NCBI GenBank assembly: GCA_030433005.1
Contig: JAUILQ010000006.1
Span: 1-64,000, forward strand
Reading direction: 5' to 3'
DNA length: 64,000 nucleotides
Source: Alphaproteobacteria bacterium
Lineage (GTDB): Bacteria > Pseudomonadota > Alphaproteobacteria > Kiloniellales > DSM-21159
The notes under the pieces are model-generated. The model ran no database searches and was not told the origin of the DNA. It saw only the letters and a list, made by a program, of their open reading frames with translations. The translations under genes and the position numbers were made by a program. Shown in pieces: positions 6,432 through 17,198 of this stretch; position 1 is the stretch's first letter; the number at the start of each line of letters is the position of its first letter.

Positions 6432-9077
6432 TCAGGCCAGCGCCTTGGAGGCGATTTCGTAGACGTCCTTGGACAGCTTGGGCGCCTCGACGATGCGCTC
6501 CAGGGCGCGCTTCATCTTGGCCTGCCGGTCCTCGTCGAAACGGCGCCAGCGGATGAGCGGCTGGACCAGACGCGCCGCGACCTGCGGGTTGAGCGCGTCG
6601 AGCGCCAGCACCTCGTCGGCCAGGAAGCGGTAGCCGGAGCCGTCGGCGGCGTGGAAGCGCACCGGGTTGCCGGCCGCGAAGGCGCCGATCAGCGCGCGCA
6701 CCCGGTTGGGGTTGCGGCGGTCGAAGCCGGGGTGCTCGCGCAGGGCCTCGACGGTCGCCAGGGTGTCGGCACGCGCCGACATGGCCTTGAGGGCGAACCA
6801 CTTGTCGAGCACCAGCGAGTCGTCGCGCCAGCGGTCGTGGAAGGCCTGCAGCGCCGCCGCCGCGTCCTCGCGCTCCAGGTCGTTGAGCGACGCCAGGGCG
6901 GCCATGACGTCGGTCATGCGGCCGTCGGGCCGGGCCTGGGCCTTGGCCGCCTCGACCGCCGCCTCGTCGCCCGAGGCGACCCAGTAGGCGAGCGCGGCGT
7001 TCTTCAGGGCGCGCCGGCCCATCGCCTCCGTGCTCAAATCCTCGCCGCCGAGGTCGTTCTCGCCATCCGCCTCCGCGGCCAGCGCCTCGTAGGTGCGGCG
7101 CCAGTCGCCCTGCAGCGCCTCGCCGAGCGTGCGGCGCGCCTGCGTGCGGGCCTCGTGGACCGCGTCGACGTGCCAGGTCGCCATGGCCTGGCCGAGCAGC
7201 GATTCCCCGGGCAGCGCGAAGAGCTCGGCCTTGAAGGCGGGGTCCAGCCGGTCGTCGACGAGGCTGGCGCGGAAGGCCTCGAGGATGCGCGGGTCGAGCG
7301 CCGCCGTCCCGCCGGCGCGCAGGGTGTCGGCCATTGCCAGCAGCGAGCGCGTCGCCAGGGTCTGCAGCGCCTCCCAGCGGCCGAAGGGATCGTCGTCGGC
7401 GCCGGCCAGGAAGGCCAGGTCGTCCTCGCTCCAGGCGGCCTCCAGGCGCACCGGCGCGGAGAAGCCGCGCAGCAGCGAGGGCACCGCCGCGCCGCTCGGA
7501 TCCTCGAAGACGAACTCGGCCTCGGCGCCGTCGAGCAGCAGCACGCGCTCGGCCGCCGCCGGCGTGCCGTCGCGGCCGACCAGGGCGGCGCGCAGCGGGA
7601 TCGGCATCGGCTGCTTGTCGGGCTGCCCGGGCGTCGCCGGAACGCTCTGGCGCAGCCTCAGGGTCAGCGTCCCGGCCTCGGCGTCGCGCGTCCAGTCGGC
7701 GCGCACCTCGGGCGTGCCGGCCTGGCGGTACCACAGGCGGAAGGCGCCGAGGTCGGCGCCGTTGGCGTCCTCCATGGCGGCGACGAAGTCGTCGCAGGTC
7801 ACGGCCTGGCCGTCGTGCCGCTCGAAGTAGAGGTCGATGCCGCGGCGGAAGCCCTCGGCGCCGAGCAGCGTGTGGATCATGCGCACGACCTCGGCGCCCT
7901 TGTCGTAGACCGTCGGCGTGTAGAAGTTGCTGATCTCGATGTAGCTGTCGGGGCGCACCGGATGCGCGGTCGGGCCCGAGTCCTCGGGGAACTGCACCGA
8001 GCGCAGCAGCCGCACGTCGCCGACCCGCTTGACGCCGCGCGAGTGCATGTCGGCCGAGAACTCCTGATCGCGGAACACCGTCAGCCCTTCCTTGAGGGAG
8101 AGCTGGAACCAGTCGCGGCAGGTCACGCGGTTGCCGGTCCAGTTGTGGAAGTACTCGTGCGCGACGATCGACTCGACGCGCTGCAGGTCGGCGTCGGTCG
8201 CCGAGGCGGCGTCGGCCAGCACCGCCTTGGCGTTGAAGATGTTGAGGCCCTTGTTCTCCATCGCGCCCATGTTGAAGTGCGACACCGCGACGATCATGAA
8301 GAGGTCGAGGTCGTACTCCAGGCCGTAGACCTCTTCGTCCCAGCGCATCGCGCGCTTCAGCGAGTCGAGGGCGTGACCGGTGCGCGGCTCGTTGCCGTGC
8401 TCGACGAAGAGGCGCAGCGTCACCTCGCGGCCCGAGGCCGTGACGAAGCGGTCCTCGACGCAGGCGAGGTCGCCGGCGACCAGGGCGAAGAGATAGCTCG
8501 GCTTCGGGAAGGGGTCGTGCCAGACGGCGTAGTGCCGGCCGCCGTCCAGCGCGCCCTGCTCGACCGGATTGCCGTTGGCCAGCAGCACCGGGAAGCGGTC
8601 GGCCTCGGCCTCGATGCGCACGGTGAAGACCGCCATGACGTCGGGCCGGTCCGGATAGTAGGTGATGTTGCGGAAGCCCTCTGCCTCGCACTGGGTGCAG
8701 TACATGCCGCCGGACATGTAGAGCCCTTCCAGCGCGGTGTTGTCCTGCGGCCGGATGCGGCTTTCGACCGTCACCTCGAAGGCGCCGTCGCGCGCCGGCA
8801 GGGTCAGGCGCTCGGGCTCCAGGGCGTAGGCGTTGGGCCCGAGCGTCTCGCCGTCGAGGCTGACCGAGACCAGCTCCTGGTTCTGGCCGTCGAGCACGAT
8901 CGGCGCCGCGCCCTGCCCGGCCTCGGGATTGCGGCGGCCGCGCAGCGTCGTGCGCACTCTCGTCCAGTCGTCGCCCAGGGAGACCGCCATGTCGACCGTC
9001 TCGATGACATGCGCCGGCGCCTGGTAGTCGGACAGGCGGATCGGCTGCGGCGTGGCGAGGCTGAGGGTGCGGTCCAT
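6432..9077 (-). CDS. pepN: Aminopeptidase N (M1 family)
   Basis: 881 residues from the ATG at 9077, which has AAGAAGG upstream; the longer ORF in the track reads into the neighbouring divergent region. The exopeptidase motif HFNMGAMENKGLN and the zinc site VAHEYFHNWTGNRVTCRDWF with the downstream Glu in LKEGLTVFRDQEF are intact. The length equals that of E. coli-type PepN. It removes N-terminal residues from peptides in the cytoplasm. It is transcribed away from the glycan cassette and ends beside the right arm of the interrupted palindrome. Confidence 0.96.
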   Translation of the reverse strand: MDRTLSLATPQPIRLSDYQAPAHVIETVDMAVSLGDDWTRVRTTLRGRRNPEAGQGAAPIVLDGQNQELVSVSLDGETLGPNAYALEPERLTLPARDGAFEVTVESRIRPQDNTALEGLYMSGGMYCTQCEAEGFRNITYYPDRPDVMAVFTVRIEAEADRFPVLLANGNPVEQGALDGGRHYAVWHDPFPKPSYLFALVAGDLACVEDRFVTASGREVTLRLFVEHGNEPRTGHALDSLKRAMRWDEEVYGLEYDLDLFMIVAVSHFNMGAMENKGLNIFNAKAVLADAASATDADLQRVESIVAHEYFHNWTGNRVTCRDWFQLSLKEGLTVFRDQEFSADMHSRGVKRVGDVRLLRSVQFPEDSGPTAHPVRPDSYIEISNFYTPTVYDKGAEVVRMIHTLLGAEGFRRGIDLYFERHDGQAVTCDDFVAAMEDANGADLGAFRLWYRQAGTPEVRADWTRDAEAGTLTLRLRQSVPATPGQPDKQPMPIPLRAALVGRDGTPAAAERVLLLDGAEAEFVFEDPSGAAVPSLLRGFSAPVRLEAAWSEDDLAFLAGADDDPFGRWEALQTLATRSLLAMADTLRAGGTAALDPRILEAFRASLVDDRLDPAFKAELFALPGESLLGQAMATWHVDAVHEARTQARRTLGEALQGDWRRTYEALAAEADGENDLGGEDLSTEAMGRRALKNAALAYWVASGDEAAVEAAKAQARPDGRMTDVMAALASLNDLEREDAAAALQAFHDRWRDDSLVLDKWFALKAMSARADTLATVEALREHPGFDRRNPNRVRALIGAFAAGNPVRFHAADGSGYRFLADEVLALDALNPQVAARLVQPLIRWRRFDEDRQAKMKRALERIVEAPKLSKDVYEIASKALA

Positions 9078-9216
9078 CGAACGGCCTTCTTCGCAGGGAA
9101 AGGGGGCGCGGCGGGGCTGCCACGAAGGTAGGCGGCCCGGCGGCGCGGAAAAAGGGGGTGGCGCGGAACGGGCACGGCCGGCGCCGAAGGCTGCCGCTCG
9201 CGCGCGAGGCGATGAT

Positions 9217-9999
9217 ATGCTGCGCGCGACGCGCCCGCCGAGACCACTTCTCCAGCGACCCGGACCGCCCTTGATCGAGATCACCATACCCGTGCTCAAC
9301 GAGGAGCAGACCCTGGCCGCCCAGGTCCGCACCCTGCGCCGCTTCCTCGACGAAGAGCTTCCGGACCTCGCGCCGATCGGCATCGTCATCGCCGACAACG
9401 GCTCCAGCGACCGCACGCCCGAACTGGCCCGCGGCCTGGCCGAAGAGCTCACCCATCTCCGGTACCTGCGCCTGGAGGAACGTGGCGTCGGACGGGCGCT
9501 GAAGGCCGCCTGGCACAGCTCGGAAGCCGAGATCGTCGGCTACATGGACCTCGACCTCGCCACCGACCTCAGGCACCTGCGCCCGGCGCTGACGCCGCTG
9601 ACCGAAGGCCGCGCCGACATCGTCGCCGGCTCGCGCCTGATCGAGGGTGCACGGGTCGTCGGACGCAAGCTGTCGCGCGAGGTCACCAGCCGGGCCTTCA
9701 ACCTGATCGTCAAGGCGATGTTCTCGACCCGCTTCTCCGACGGGCAGTGCGGCTTCAAGTTCCTGCGCCGCGAGCTGCTGCCGCGCCTGGAGGCGCATGG
9801 CGCCGCCAGCAACGGCTGGATCTTCGCCAGCGAGCTGCTGATCGTCGGCGAGCACCTCGGGCTGCGCGTTCTCGACCTGCCGGTCGTCTGGACCGACAGC
9901 CCGGAGTCGAAGGTGCGGGTCGGCCGGCTGGCGGTCGAGTACCTCGGCGCGCTGCGCAGCCTGCGGCGCAAGCTCTCGGCGAGAAGCGCGGCCCGGTGA
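9217..9999 (+). CDS. Family 2 glycosyltransferase
   Basis: 260 residues from the ATG at 9217 (GAGG about 8 nt upstream); a TTG at 9271 just before IEITIPVLNEEQ is a possible alternative. The GT-A core is visible: IPVLNEE, VIADNGSSDRT and the DxD-type motif MDLDLATDL. The later segment DGQCGFKFLRRELLP and the basic tail resemble dolichol-phosphate-mannose-synthase-like enzymes without membrane anchors. It opens a cassette in which the following genes overlap by 4, 4 and 8 nt, so it likely acts in the same glycan pathway. Confidence 0.88.
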   Translation: MLRATRPPRPLLQRPGPPLIEITIPVLNEEQTLAAQVRTLRRFLDEELPDLAPIGIVIADNGSSDRTPELARGLAEELTHLRYLRLEERGVGRALKAAWHSSEAEIVGYMDLDLATDLRHLRPALTPLTEGRADIVAGSRLIEGARVVGRKLSREVTSRAFNLIVKAMFSTRFSDGQCGFKFLRRELLPRLEAHGAASNGWIFASELLIVGEHLGLRVLDLPVVWTDSPESKVRVGRLAVEYLGALRSLRRKLSARSAAR

Positions 10000-10946
10000 G
10001 TCCGGCGGCGACGTCCGGGTCGGGCGCGGGCGGCGGCCGGACCCTGGTGCTCGGCACCGCCCTCTGGGGCTGGGGGGTCGAGCGCGCCCAGGCGATGGCG
10101 CTGCTCGACCGCTTCGCCGAGGCCGGCGGGCGGCTGGTCGACAGCGCCCCAAACTACCCGCTGTCGAAGCGGCCGGAGGACTTCGGGCTGGCCCTGCGCT
10201 GGATCGCGGAGTGGCTCGCCGCACAGGGCGGCGCGCCGCTCGGCGTCTCGGTCAAGCTGGGCGCCACCGACAACCTCGGCGGCCCGCAGGCCAGCCTTTC
10301 GCGCTCCTTCCTCGAGGTCTCGCAGGAGATCCTGCTCGGACGCTTCGGCCCCGCCCTGGCCGGCCTGGCGGTGCACTGGGACAACCGCGACGAGCCCGAG
10401 GCGATCGCCGAGACGCTCGACGTCTTCCGCGGCTTCGCGGCGGCGGGCTGCGCGATCGGCTTCTCCGGCGTGCGCCACCCCGAGCTCTACGCCGCGGCGG
10501 CGCCCGACCTGGCGAACCGCTGGCACATCCAGGTCAAGGAAAACGCGGCGACCTGCGAGGCGCGCGAGCGCTACCGCCCGCACTTCCCGGCGGCGCGCTA
10601 CCTCGCCTACGGCATCAACATGGGCGGCCTCAAGCGCGAGCCGCCCGGCCCGGCCAGCTCGCTGATGCTGCGCGGCCTGGCACCGCCGGACCGCCTGGCG
10701 GCACAGCTCTGCGCCTTCCTGGAGAGCGAGCACGGGCTGCAGCCGCGGCCGTCCAGCCTCAACGAGCTGGCGCTGAGCCTGGCCTGGCACAACCCGTCGC
10801 TCGCCGGCGTCGTCGCCGGCCCGCGCAGCCCCGCCCAGCTCGCCGAGACCCTGGCCTTCTGGAGCCGGCTCGAGACCGAAGCGCCGGCCGCGCCGCCGCC
10901 GGCGCTGGCCGGGCTGCGCGACCGCTTGCGGAGAGCCGGGTCGTGA
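9996..10946 (+). CDS. Aldo/keto reductase family protein
   Basis: 316 residues from a GTG at 9996 that overlaps the previous stop (GTGA). The AKR catalytic tetrad can be traced: Asp and Tyr in LVDSAPNYP, Lys in GVSVKLGA and His in LAVHWDN. The C-terminal half carries LSLAWHNPSLAGVVAGPRSPAQL, the usual NADPH-binding end of the barrel. It is probably an oxidoreductase acting on a sugar intermediate, inferred only from its place between a glycosyltransferase and an FAD enzyme in one transcription unit. Confidence 0.82.
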   Translation: MSPAATSGSGAGGGRTLVLGTALWGWGVERAQAMALLDRFAEAGGRLVDSAPNYPLSKRPEDFGLALRWIAEWLAAQGGAPLGVSVKLGATDNLGGPQASLSRSFLEVSQEILLGRFGPALAGLAVHWDNRDEPEAIAETLDVFRGFAAAGCAIGFSGVRHPELYAAAAPDLANRWHIQVKENAATCEARERYRPHFPAARYLAYGINMGGLKREPPGPASSLMLRGLAPPDRLAAQLCAFLESEHGLQPRPSSLNELALSLAWHNPSLAGVVAGPRSPAQLAETLAFWSRLETEAPAAPPPALAGLRDRLRRAGS

Positions 10947-12082
10947 GCGGGGCTGCGACGGGCGTCGATTTCGTCGTCGTCGGCGCCGGCATCTTCGGCT
11001 GCTACGCGGCGCTGTTCCTGCAGCGGCAGGGCTTCAAAGTGCTGCTCGTCGAGCGCGAGGCGCGGCCCTGGCAGAAGGCCAGCGCCGTCAACCAGGCCCG
11101 CCTGCACGGCGGCTACCACTACCCGCGCTCGATCGCGACCGCCCGGCTCGCCAACGGCCACCGCGCCCGCTTCCTCAAGGAGCACCGCGACCACGTCAAC
11201 CACCGCTTCACCCAGTACTACGGGATCGACCGCCACGCCTCGCTGACCGATGCCGAGCAGTTCCAGCGCTTCTGCCGGCGCGTCGGCATTCCGGCGCGGC
11301 CCTGCGTGCGCGACGACCTGTTCCTACCCGACCGCCTGGAGGCGCTGTTCGAGACCACCGAGTTCAGCTTCGACCCCTACCGCCTGCGCCATCACTACGA
11401 GCGGCTGCTGCAGGCGGAGTCGGTGCCGCTGCGGCTGTCGACGACGCTGGAGGAGGCGGAGGCCGGCGACGGCGTCTGGCGCCTGCGGCTGCGCGGGCCC
11501 GAGGGCGTCGAGGCCGTGGCGGCGCGCGGCGTCGTCAATGCCGCCTATGCCAACCTCAACGCGGTCAATCGCCTGTTCGGCGTGCCCGAGGCCGAGGTCG
11601 TGCACGAGCTCTCCGAGCTGGTTCTGTTCAGCAGCCCGGCCCTGGAAGCGGTAGGGCTGTCGGTGATGGACGGCCCCTACCTGTCGCTGATGCCCTACGG
11701 CCTGACCGGGCTGCACTCGCTGTCCTCGGTGCCCTACACCCACCACAGCCTGTCGAGCGGCCCCGACCCGCGTTTCGCCTGCCAGGACCGTCGTCCCGAC
11801 TGCGCGCCGGGCGCGGTGCGGGCCTGCACGACCTGCCCGGCGCGCCCGGCGAGCAACGCCCGCAAGATGCGCCGGCAGCTGGCGCTCTACCTGCGGCCCG
11901 GCCTCGACCTCTTCGAGTACGGCTCGCTCTACACGGTCAAGACCAAGCTGAAGAGCAGCTTCGTCGACGACGCCCGCCCGACCCAGGTCGGCCTGCAGCG
12001 CCGGGAGCCGCTGTTCTTCACGGTGTTTTCCGGCAAGATCAACTCGATCTACGAAGTCGAGACGCTCCTGAACCATGTATAG
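10943..12082 (+). CDS. FAD-dependent oxidoreductase with an inserted Cys cluster
   Basis: 379 residues from a GTG at 10943 that overlaps the previous stop. The N-terminal dinucleotide fold is clear (VVGAGIFGCYAALFL, then VLLVERE), followed by the DAO-type motif NQARLHGGYHYPRS. Residues about 274-296 contain five cysteines (FACQ, PDCAPG, RACTTCPARP), which is unusual for this fold and could bind metal or an iron-sulphur cluster. The stop overlaps the next gene by 8 nt. The substrate is unknown. The cassette suggests a sugar, lipid-linked sugar or amino acid. Confidence 0.8.
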   Translation: MSGAATGVDFVVVGAGIFGCYAALFLQRQGFKVLLVEREARPWQKASAVNQARLHGGYHYPRSIATARLANGHRARFLKEHRDHVNHRFTQYYGIDRHASLTDAEQFQRFCRRVGIPARPCVRDDLFLPDRLEALFETTEFSFDPYRLRHHYERLLQAESVPLRLSTTLEEAEAGDGVWRLRLRGPEGVEAVAARGVVNAAYANLNAVNRLFGVPEAEVVHELSELVLFSSPALEAVGLSVMDGPYLSLMPYGLTGLHSLSSVPYTHHSLSSGPDPRFACQDRRPDCAPGAVRACTTCPARPASNARKMRRQLALYLRPGLDLFEYGSLYTVKTKLKSSFVDDARPTQVGLQRREPLFFTVFSGKINSIYEVETLLNHV

Positions 12083-13001
12083 CAGCTTCATCAGCCTGGT
12101 CGTCGTGCTCGACGAGACCGACGACCGCGCGCAGGTCGCGGCCTTCGTCTCGGCGGTCGGGGCGCACCTCGCCCAACGCTTCGCCGACTACGAGATCGTC
12201 TTCGTCGACAACGGCGCGCGCCGCGACCTCGACGGCCTGGAGGCGCCCGAGGCGATCCGCGCCAACTGCTACCTCGTCGCGCTGTCGAACCGGGTCGGCC
12301 TGGACATCGCGATCCTGGCCGGCTTCGAGCGCGCCAACGGCGACTATGCGGTCGTCTTCGACACGCAGCTCGCCGAGCACCCCGAGTTCATCGACCGGCT
12401 CTACGAGCGCGCCCAGGACGGCGCCGACATCGTGCTGCTGCGCGACCGCCGGCCGGCCCGGCGCTTCTCGCCGGCGAGCCTGCTGTTCTTCGCGCTGGTG
12501 CGCGGCGGCCTCGACCCGCGCGACCGCAAGGAGGTGCTGGTCTCCCGGCGGGCGCTGAACTGGATCCTGCGCTACCGGCACCGCACGGCCTATCTCAGCG
12601 AGATCTACTCGAGCAGCGGCTACCGCACCGAGGCGGTCGAGGTCGAGGCCGGCCGGCGCAGCCGCAGCCGCACCCGCGCCGACCGCCAGAAGCTGGCCTG
12701 GGCGGCGCTGACCCGCATGTCCTCGCTGCCGCTGCAGATCGCCAGCGGCTCGATCCTGGCGCTCGCCGCCGGCGTGCTGCTGCTCTCGGCCAACGCTCTG
12801 ACGGTCAAGCTCTTCCAGGTCGACCTGCTCGGCGAGCCGGCGTTCGCGGTGCCCGGCTGGACGTACCTGGTGCTCCTGATGTCGCTCGGCTTCCTGCTGA
12901 CCAACGTGACGCTCTACGCCATCCTGCGGGTGCTGCTGGTGATCTCCGAGGACGTGCGCGACGAGCCGAGCCACGTGGTCGAGTTTTCCAGGCGCCTCTA
13001 G
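12075..13001 (+). CDS. GtrB-like family 2 glycosyltransferase with two C-terminal TM segments
   Basis: 308 residues. The fold follows dolichyl-phosphate sugar synthases: EIVFVDNGARRD and VALSNRVGLDIAILAGFERANGDYAVVFDTQLAEHPEFI, with two hydrophobic helices near 225-245 and 262-285. The position normally held by the DxD motif reads D-T-Q, so the second metal-binding Asp is missing. The acidic D-N-G strand is kept. It may use a modified metal site or be a regulatory relative. It precedes a GtrA gene, the usual flippase partner of GtrB. Confidence 0.82.
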   Translation: MYSSFISLVVVLDETDDRAQVAAFVSAVGAHLAQRFADYEIVFVDNGARRDLDGLEAPEAIRANCYLVALSNRVGLDIAILAGFERANGDYAVVFDTQLAEHPEFIDRLYERAQDGADIVLLRDRRPARRFSPASLLFFALVRGGLDPRDRKEVLVSRRALNWILRYRHRTAYLSEIYSSSGYRTEAVEVEAGRRSRSRTRADRQKLAWAALTRMSSLPLQIASGSILALAAGVLLLSANALTVKLFQVDLLGEPAFAVPGWTYLVLLMSLGFLLTNVTLYAILRVLLVISEDVRDEPSHVVEFSRRL

Positions 13002-13015
13002 GAGAGGGCCCGGCC

Positions 13016-13387
13016 GTGCTCGCCGAGCTGCTCCGCTACGGCGCCACCGGCGTCGTCAACACGCTGGTCGGCTACGGCGTGTTCCTGGCGGCGTTGCGCC
13101 TGCTCGGGCTGGCGCCGGAGGCCGCCAACGCGCTGGGCTACGCCGTCGCGCTGGCGCTCGCCTTCACGCTCAACCGGCTGGTCGTGTTCAGGGGTTCCCG
13201 GGCCTCGCCGGCGGCGGCGCTGCGCTTCGCGCTCGCTTTCGCCCTGGCCTTCGCGGTCAACCAGGCGGTGCTGGCGCTGCTGGTCCGCCTCGCCGGAGTC
13301 GAGGCGGAGATCGCCCAGGTCGCGGCCATGGCCGCCTACACGGTGCTGTTCTACCTGCTCAACAAGTTCTTCGTGTTCGCGCGCTGA
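13016..13387 (+). CDS. GtrA-like membrane protein
   Basis: 123 residues from a GTG at 13016 with AGGAGAGGG upstream. Four predicted transmembrane helices fill the protein. The motifs LLRYGATGVVNTLVGYGVF and NALGYAVALALAFTLNRLVVF match the GtrA family, proposed to flip a polyprenyl-phosphate-linked sugar made by a GtrB enzyme. It follows the GtrB-like gene by 14 nt and is the last gene of the cassette on this strand. Confidence 0.92.
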   Translation: MLAELLRYGATGVVNTLVGYGVFLAALRLLGLAPEAANALGYAVALALAFTLNRLVVFRGSRASPAAALRFALAFALAFAVNQAVLALLVRLAGVEAEIAQVAAMAAYTVLFYLLNKFFVFAR

Positions 13388-13407
13388 GCCGCACGGCGAC
13401 GCGACAC

Positions 13408-15018
13408 TCAGCGGCGGCAGGCCCAGAGGTCGAAGTGGCGGCCGGCCTCGACGCGCGCGTAGGCTTCCCGGAAGGCCTCGACCAGCGCGTCATCGAACAG
13501 CGCCGCGCCGCTGTAGAAGTCGCGTTTCGAGAAGGGCGCCTCGCCGGCCGGAATCAGCCAGAGGTCGAAACGGCAGCCGGACAGCGCGCGCAGCGTCGTG
13601 TCGGGCAGCGCGAGCCCGGACTTCTTCATGTCCATCATCGCCACGGCGTCGAGCAGGTAGGGCTGGCCGGCGAAGACCAGCAGCGGCCTGAGCGCGGTCT
13701 TGTGGTAGCTGGCCTCGCCGCCGTAGCCCATCGCCAGCGTCCGCCCGGGATGGCGCGCCAGCGCCGACTCGATCTCGCCGCGCGCCTCGCGCAGGGCCGT
13801 AACCTGTCCGAGGTTGGCCAGCACGAAGACGCTGTTGACCGCCACCGCCGGCAGGAACGCCAGCACCAGCAGCAGCAACCCGGTGCGCACCCGGAGCCGA
13901 AGCGCCGCCGGCGCCCGGCCCGGCGACTGTCGGCGCAGCAACCGGTCGCCCAGGACCAGGGCGCCGGGCAGGAAGGGCATCAGGTGGTGCGGACCCGAGC
14001 CCGGTTTCGCCGCGACCAGGCAGACCGCCAGCACGGCGAGCCCGAAGCTCAGGACCAGCGCGCGGTCCGGCCAGCCGAGCACGGGCCAGGCCCGGCCGGC
14101 GAGCAGCGCCAGGGGCACCAGCAGGGCACTGCCCAGCGCCAGGTCGAGCACCAGCAGCTCGAGGCTCAGCCCGTGGCCGACCGCCGCCTGGAGCCAGGCG
14201 AGATAGGCCGGCAGCGAGATTCCGGCCGGCAGCAGCGGCAGGAGCAGGCCGGCCGCGGCGCCGAGCGCACCCGCCGCGACCACGCGCAGCGGCCGCCCGG
14301 CATCGAGCAGGTAGAACAGGGCCCAGGGCGCGGCGTAGACCGCCGCATGGGCCTTGAGGTGCAGCAGCAGGCCGCCCAGCAGCCCCAAGGCCAGCGCGCG
14401 TGGCGCCGGAGAGCGGCTGGCGCCCTCGCCGCCCAGCGCCAGCCAGGCGGCCAGGGCGGAGAGCGCCAGGATCGCCGGGTCGGGCCGGTTCCAGAAGCTG
14501 TACTGCAGGAAGTAGAGCAGCAGGAAGGCGAGCAGGCCGAGCGGCGCCAGGGTCTCGCGCCAGGGTCGGCCGCCGCGGTGCAGGGCGAGGCCTGCGGCGC
14601 CGAGCGTCGCCGTCAGGGCGAGAGCCCCGGGCAGCTTGGAGGCCCACAGGCTCGGGCCGAGCAGCGCCATGACCGCGTGACCCGCCTCGTAGAGCAGCGG
14701 GCCGTAGAGGATCGTGTAGCGCTCGGGCGCGTCGAGCGCGTGGTAGAGCGGCTCGCCGCGGTCGAGCAGCCAGGCGACGCTGGCGACCATCGCCTCGGCA
14801 TGGTCGAGGTAGCCGGGATAGGCGAGGTAGCCCCAGGCCAGGAGCAACAGCCAGGCGACCGCCGCCGCGGCCGGCAGGCGAGCGAGGCGCACTGCGCGCT
14901 CGCTCCACCGAACGCCGCGGCCGCCGCGCAGCAGCAGCACCGTCGGCAGGCTCGCCGCGAAGGCCAGGCCGGCCCAGGGGCGGTAGTCGATCAGCAGCGA
15001 CTTGACGAGCTCGATCAC
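13408..15018 (-). CDS. Predicted GT-C type membrane glycosyltransferase
   Basis: 536 residues with about 10-12 hydrophobic helices. Between the first helices lies GYLDHAEAMVASVAWLLDRGEPLYH, an acidic loop like that of GT39/ArnT-type GT-C enzymes that use lipid-linked sugars. The C-terminal soluble part has Asp and Arg clusters. It is convergent with gtrA-like gene, so it is probably in the same glycan locus but a separate transcript. The family assignment is by topology and motif only. A polymer-length or other membrane protein cannot be excluded. Confidence 0.65.
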   Translation of the reverse strand: MIELVKSLLIDYRPWAGLAFAASLPTVLLLRGGRGVRWSERAVRLARLPAAAAVAWLLLLAWGYLAYPGYLDHAEAMVASVAWLLDRGEPLYHALDAPERYTILYGPLLYEAGHAVMALLGPSLWASKLPGALALTATLGAAGLALHRGGRPWRETLAPLGLLAFLLLYFLQYSFWNRPDPAILALSALAAWLALGGEGASRSPAPRALALGLLGGLLLHLKAHAAVYAAPWALFYLLDAGRPLRVVAAGALGAAAGLLLPLLPAGISLPAYLAWLQAAVGHGLSLELLVLDLALGSALLVPLALLAGRAWPVLGWPDRALVLSFGLAVLAVCLVAAKPGSGPHHLMPFLPGALVLGDRLLRRQSPGRAPAALRLRVRTGLLLLVLAFLPAVAVNSVFVLANLGQVTALREARGEIESALARHPGRTLAMGYGGEASYHKTALRPLLVFAGQPYLLDAVAMMDMKKSGLALPDTTLRALSGCRFDLWLIPAGEAPFSKRDFYSGAALFDDALVEAFREAYARVEAGRHFDLWACRR

Positions 15019-15079
15019 GGCGCTGCCGCGCTCCCCCTCACCCGAACCGACCGCAGCCTATCACGGCTGCCCAAAGAGA

Positions 15080-15107
15080 AAGGGCCGCGGCGTTCGCCGC
15101 GGCCCTT
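15080..15107 (-). terminator. Rho-independent terminator of groEL
   Basis: A 13-bp perfect stem (AAGGGCCGCGGCG) with a 2-nt loop lies 27 nt past the groEL stop. On the minus strand the stem is followed by TTTCTCTTTG. It also sits ahead of the GT-C gene's upstream region. Confidence 0.75.
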
Positions 15108-15133
15108 CCCGGTAGCCTGACGGTCGGACGGAC

Positions 15134-16783
<1,650 letters not shown>

Positions 16784-16797
16784 CTAGGCAGCTTGGA

Positions 16798-17112
16798 TCA
16801 GGCGGCCTTCTTCGAGGACTTCGCGCCCTCGAGGATGCCCATGATGTCCGACTCCTTCATGATCAGCAGGTCTTCCCCGTCGATCTTGACCTCGGTGCCG
16901 GACCACTTGCCGAAGACCACGCGGTCGCCGGCCTTGACGTCGAGAGCGACCAGGTCGCCCTTCTCGTTGCGCGCGCCCGGGCCGACGGCGACGACTTCGC
17001 CCTGCTGCGGCTTCTCCTTGGCGCTGTCGGGGATGATGATGCCGCCGGAGGTCTTCTCGTCTTCCTCGAGGCGACGGACGACCACGCGGTCATGCAACGG
17101 CCGGAAATTCAT
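16798..17112 (-). CDS. groS: 10 kDa chaperonin GroES
   Basis: 104 residues, slightly longer than the usual 95-97 because of a Lys/Ser-rich tail ([12 protein letters not shown]). The start [29 protein letters not shown] and the mobile loop are conserved. It caps the GroEL cavity. It is the first gene of the operon, read from the promoter-CIRCE region upstream. Confidence 0.98.
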   Translation of the reverse strand: MNFRPLHDRVVVRRLEEDEKTSGGIIIPDSAKEKPQQGEVVAVGPGARNEKGDLVALDVKAGDRVVFGKWSGTEVKIDGEDLLIMKESDIMGILEGAKSSKKAA

Positions 17113-17161
17113 AGCTCATGCTCCCGAAATGAGTCTGAGGTGTAGCCCCCATCCGGGGGTG

Positions 17162-17188
17162 TTGGCACTCCCTTGCGGCGAGTGCTAA
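17162..17188 (-). promoter_or_regulatory. CIRCE operator of groESL
   Basis: TTGGCACTC-N9-GAGTGCTAA differs from the HrcA operator consensus (TTAGCACTC-N9-GAGTGCTAA) at one position. It lies 50 nt upstream of the groES start. HrcA binding here would repress groESL at normal temperature. Confidence 0.92.
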
Positions 17189-17198
17189 CCGGGCAAGC

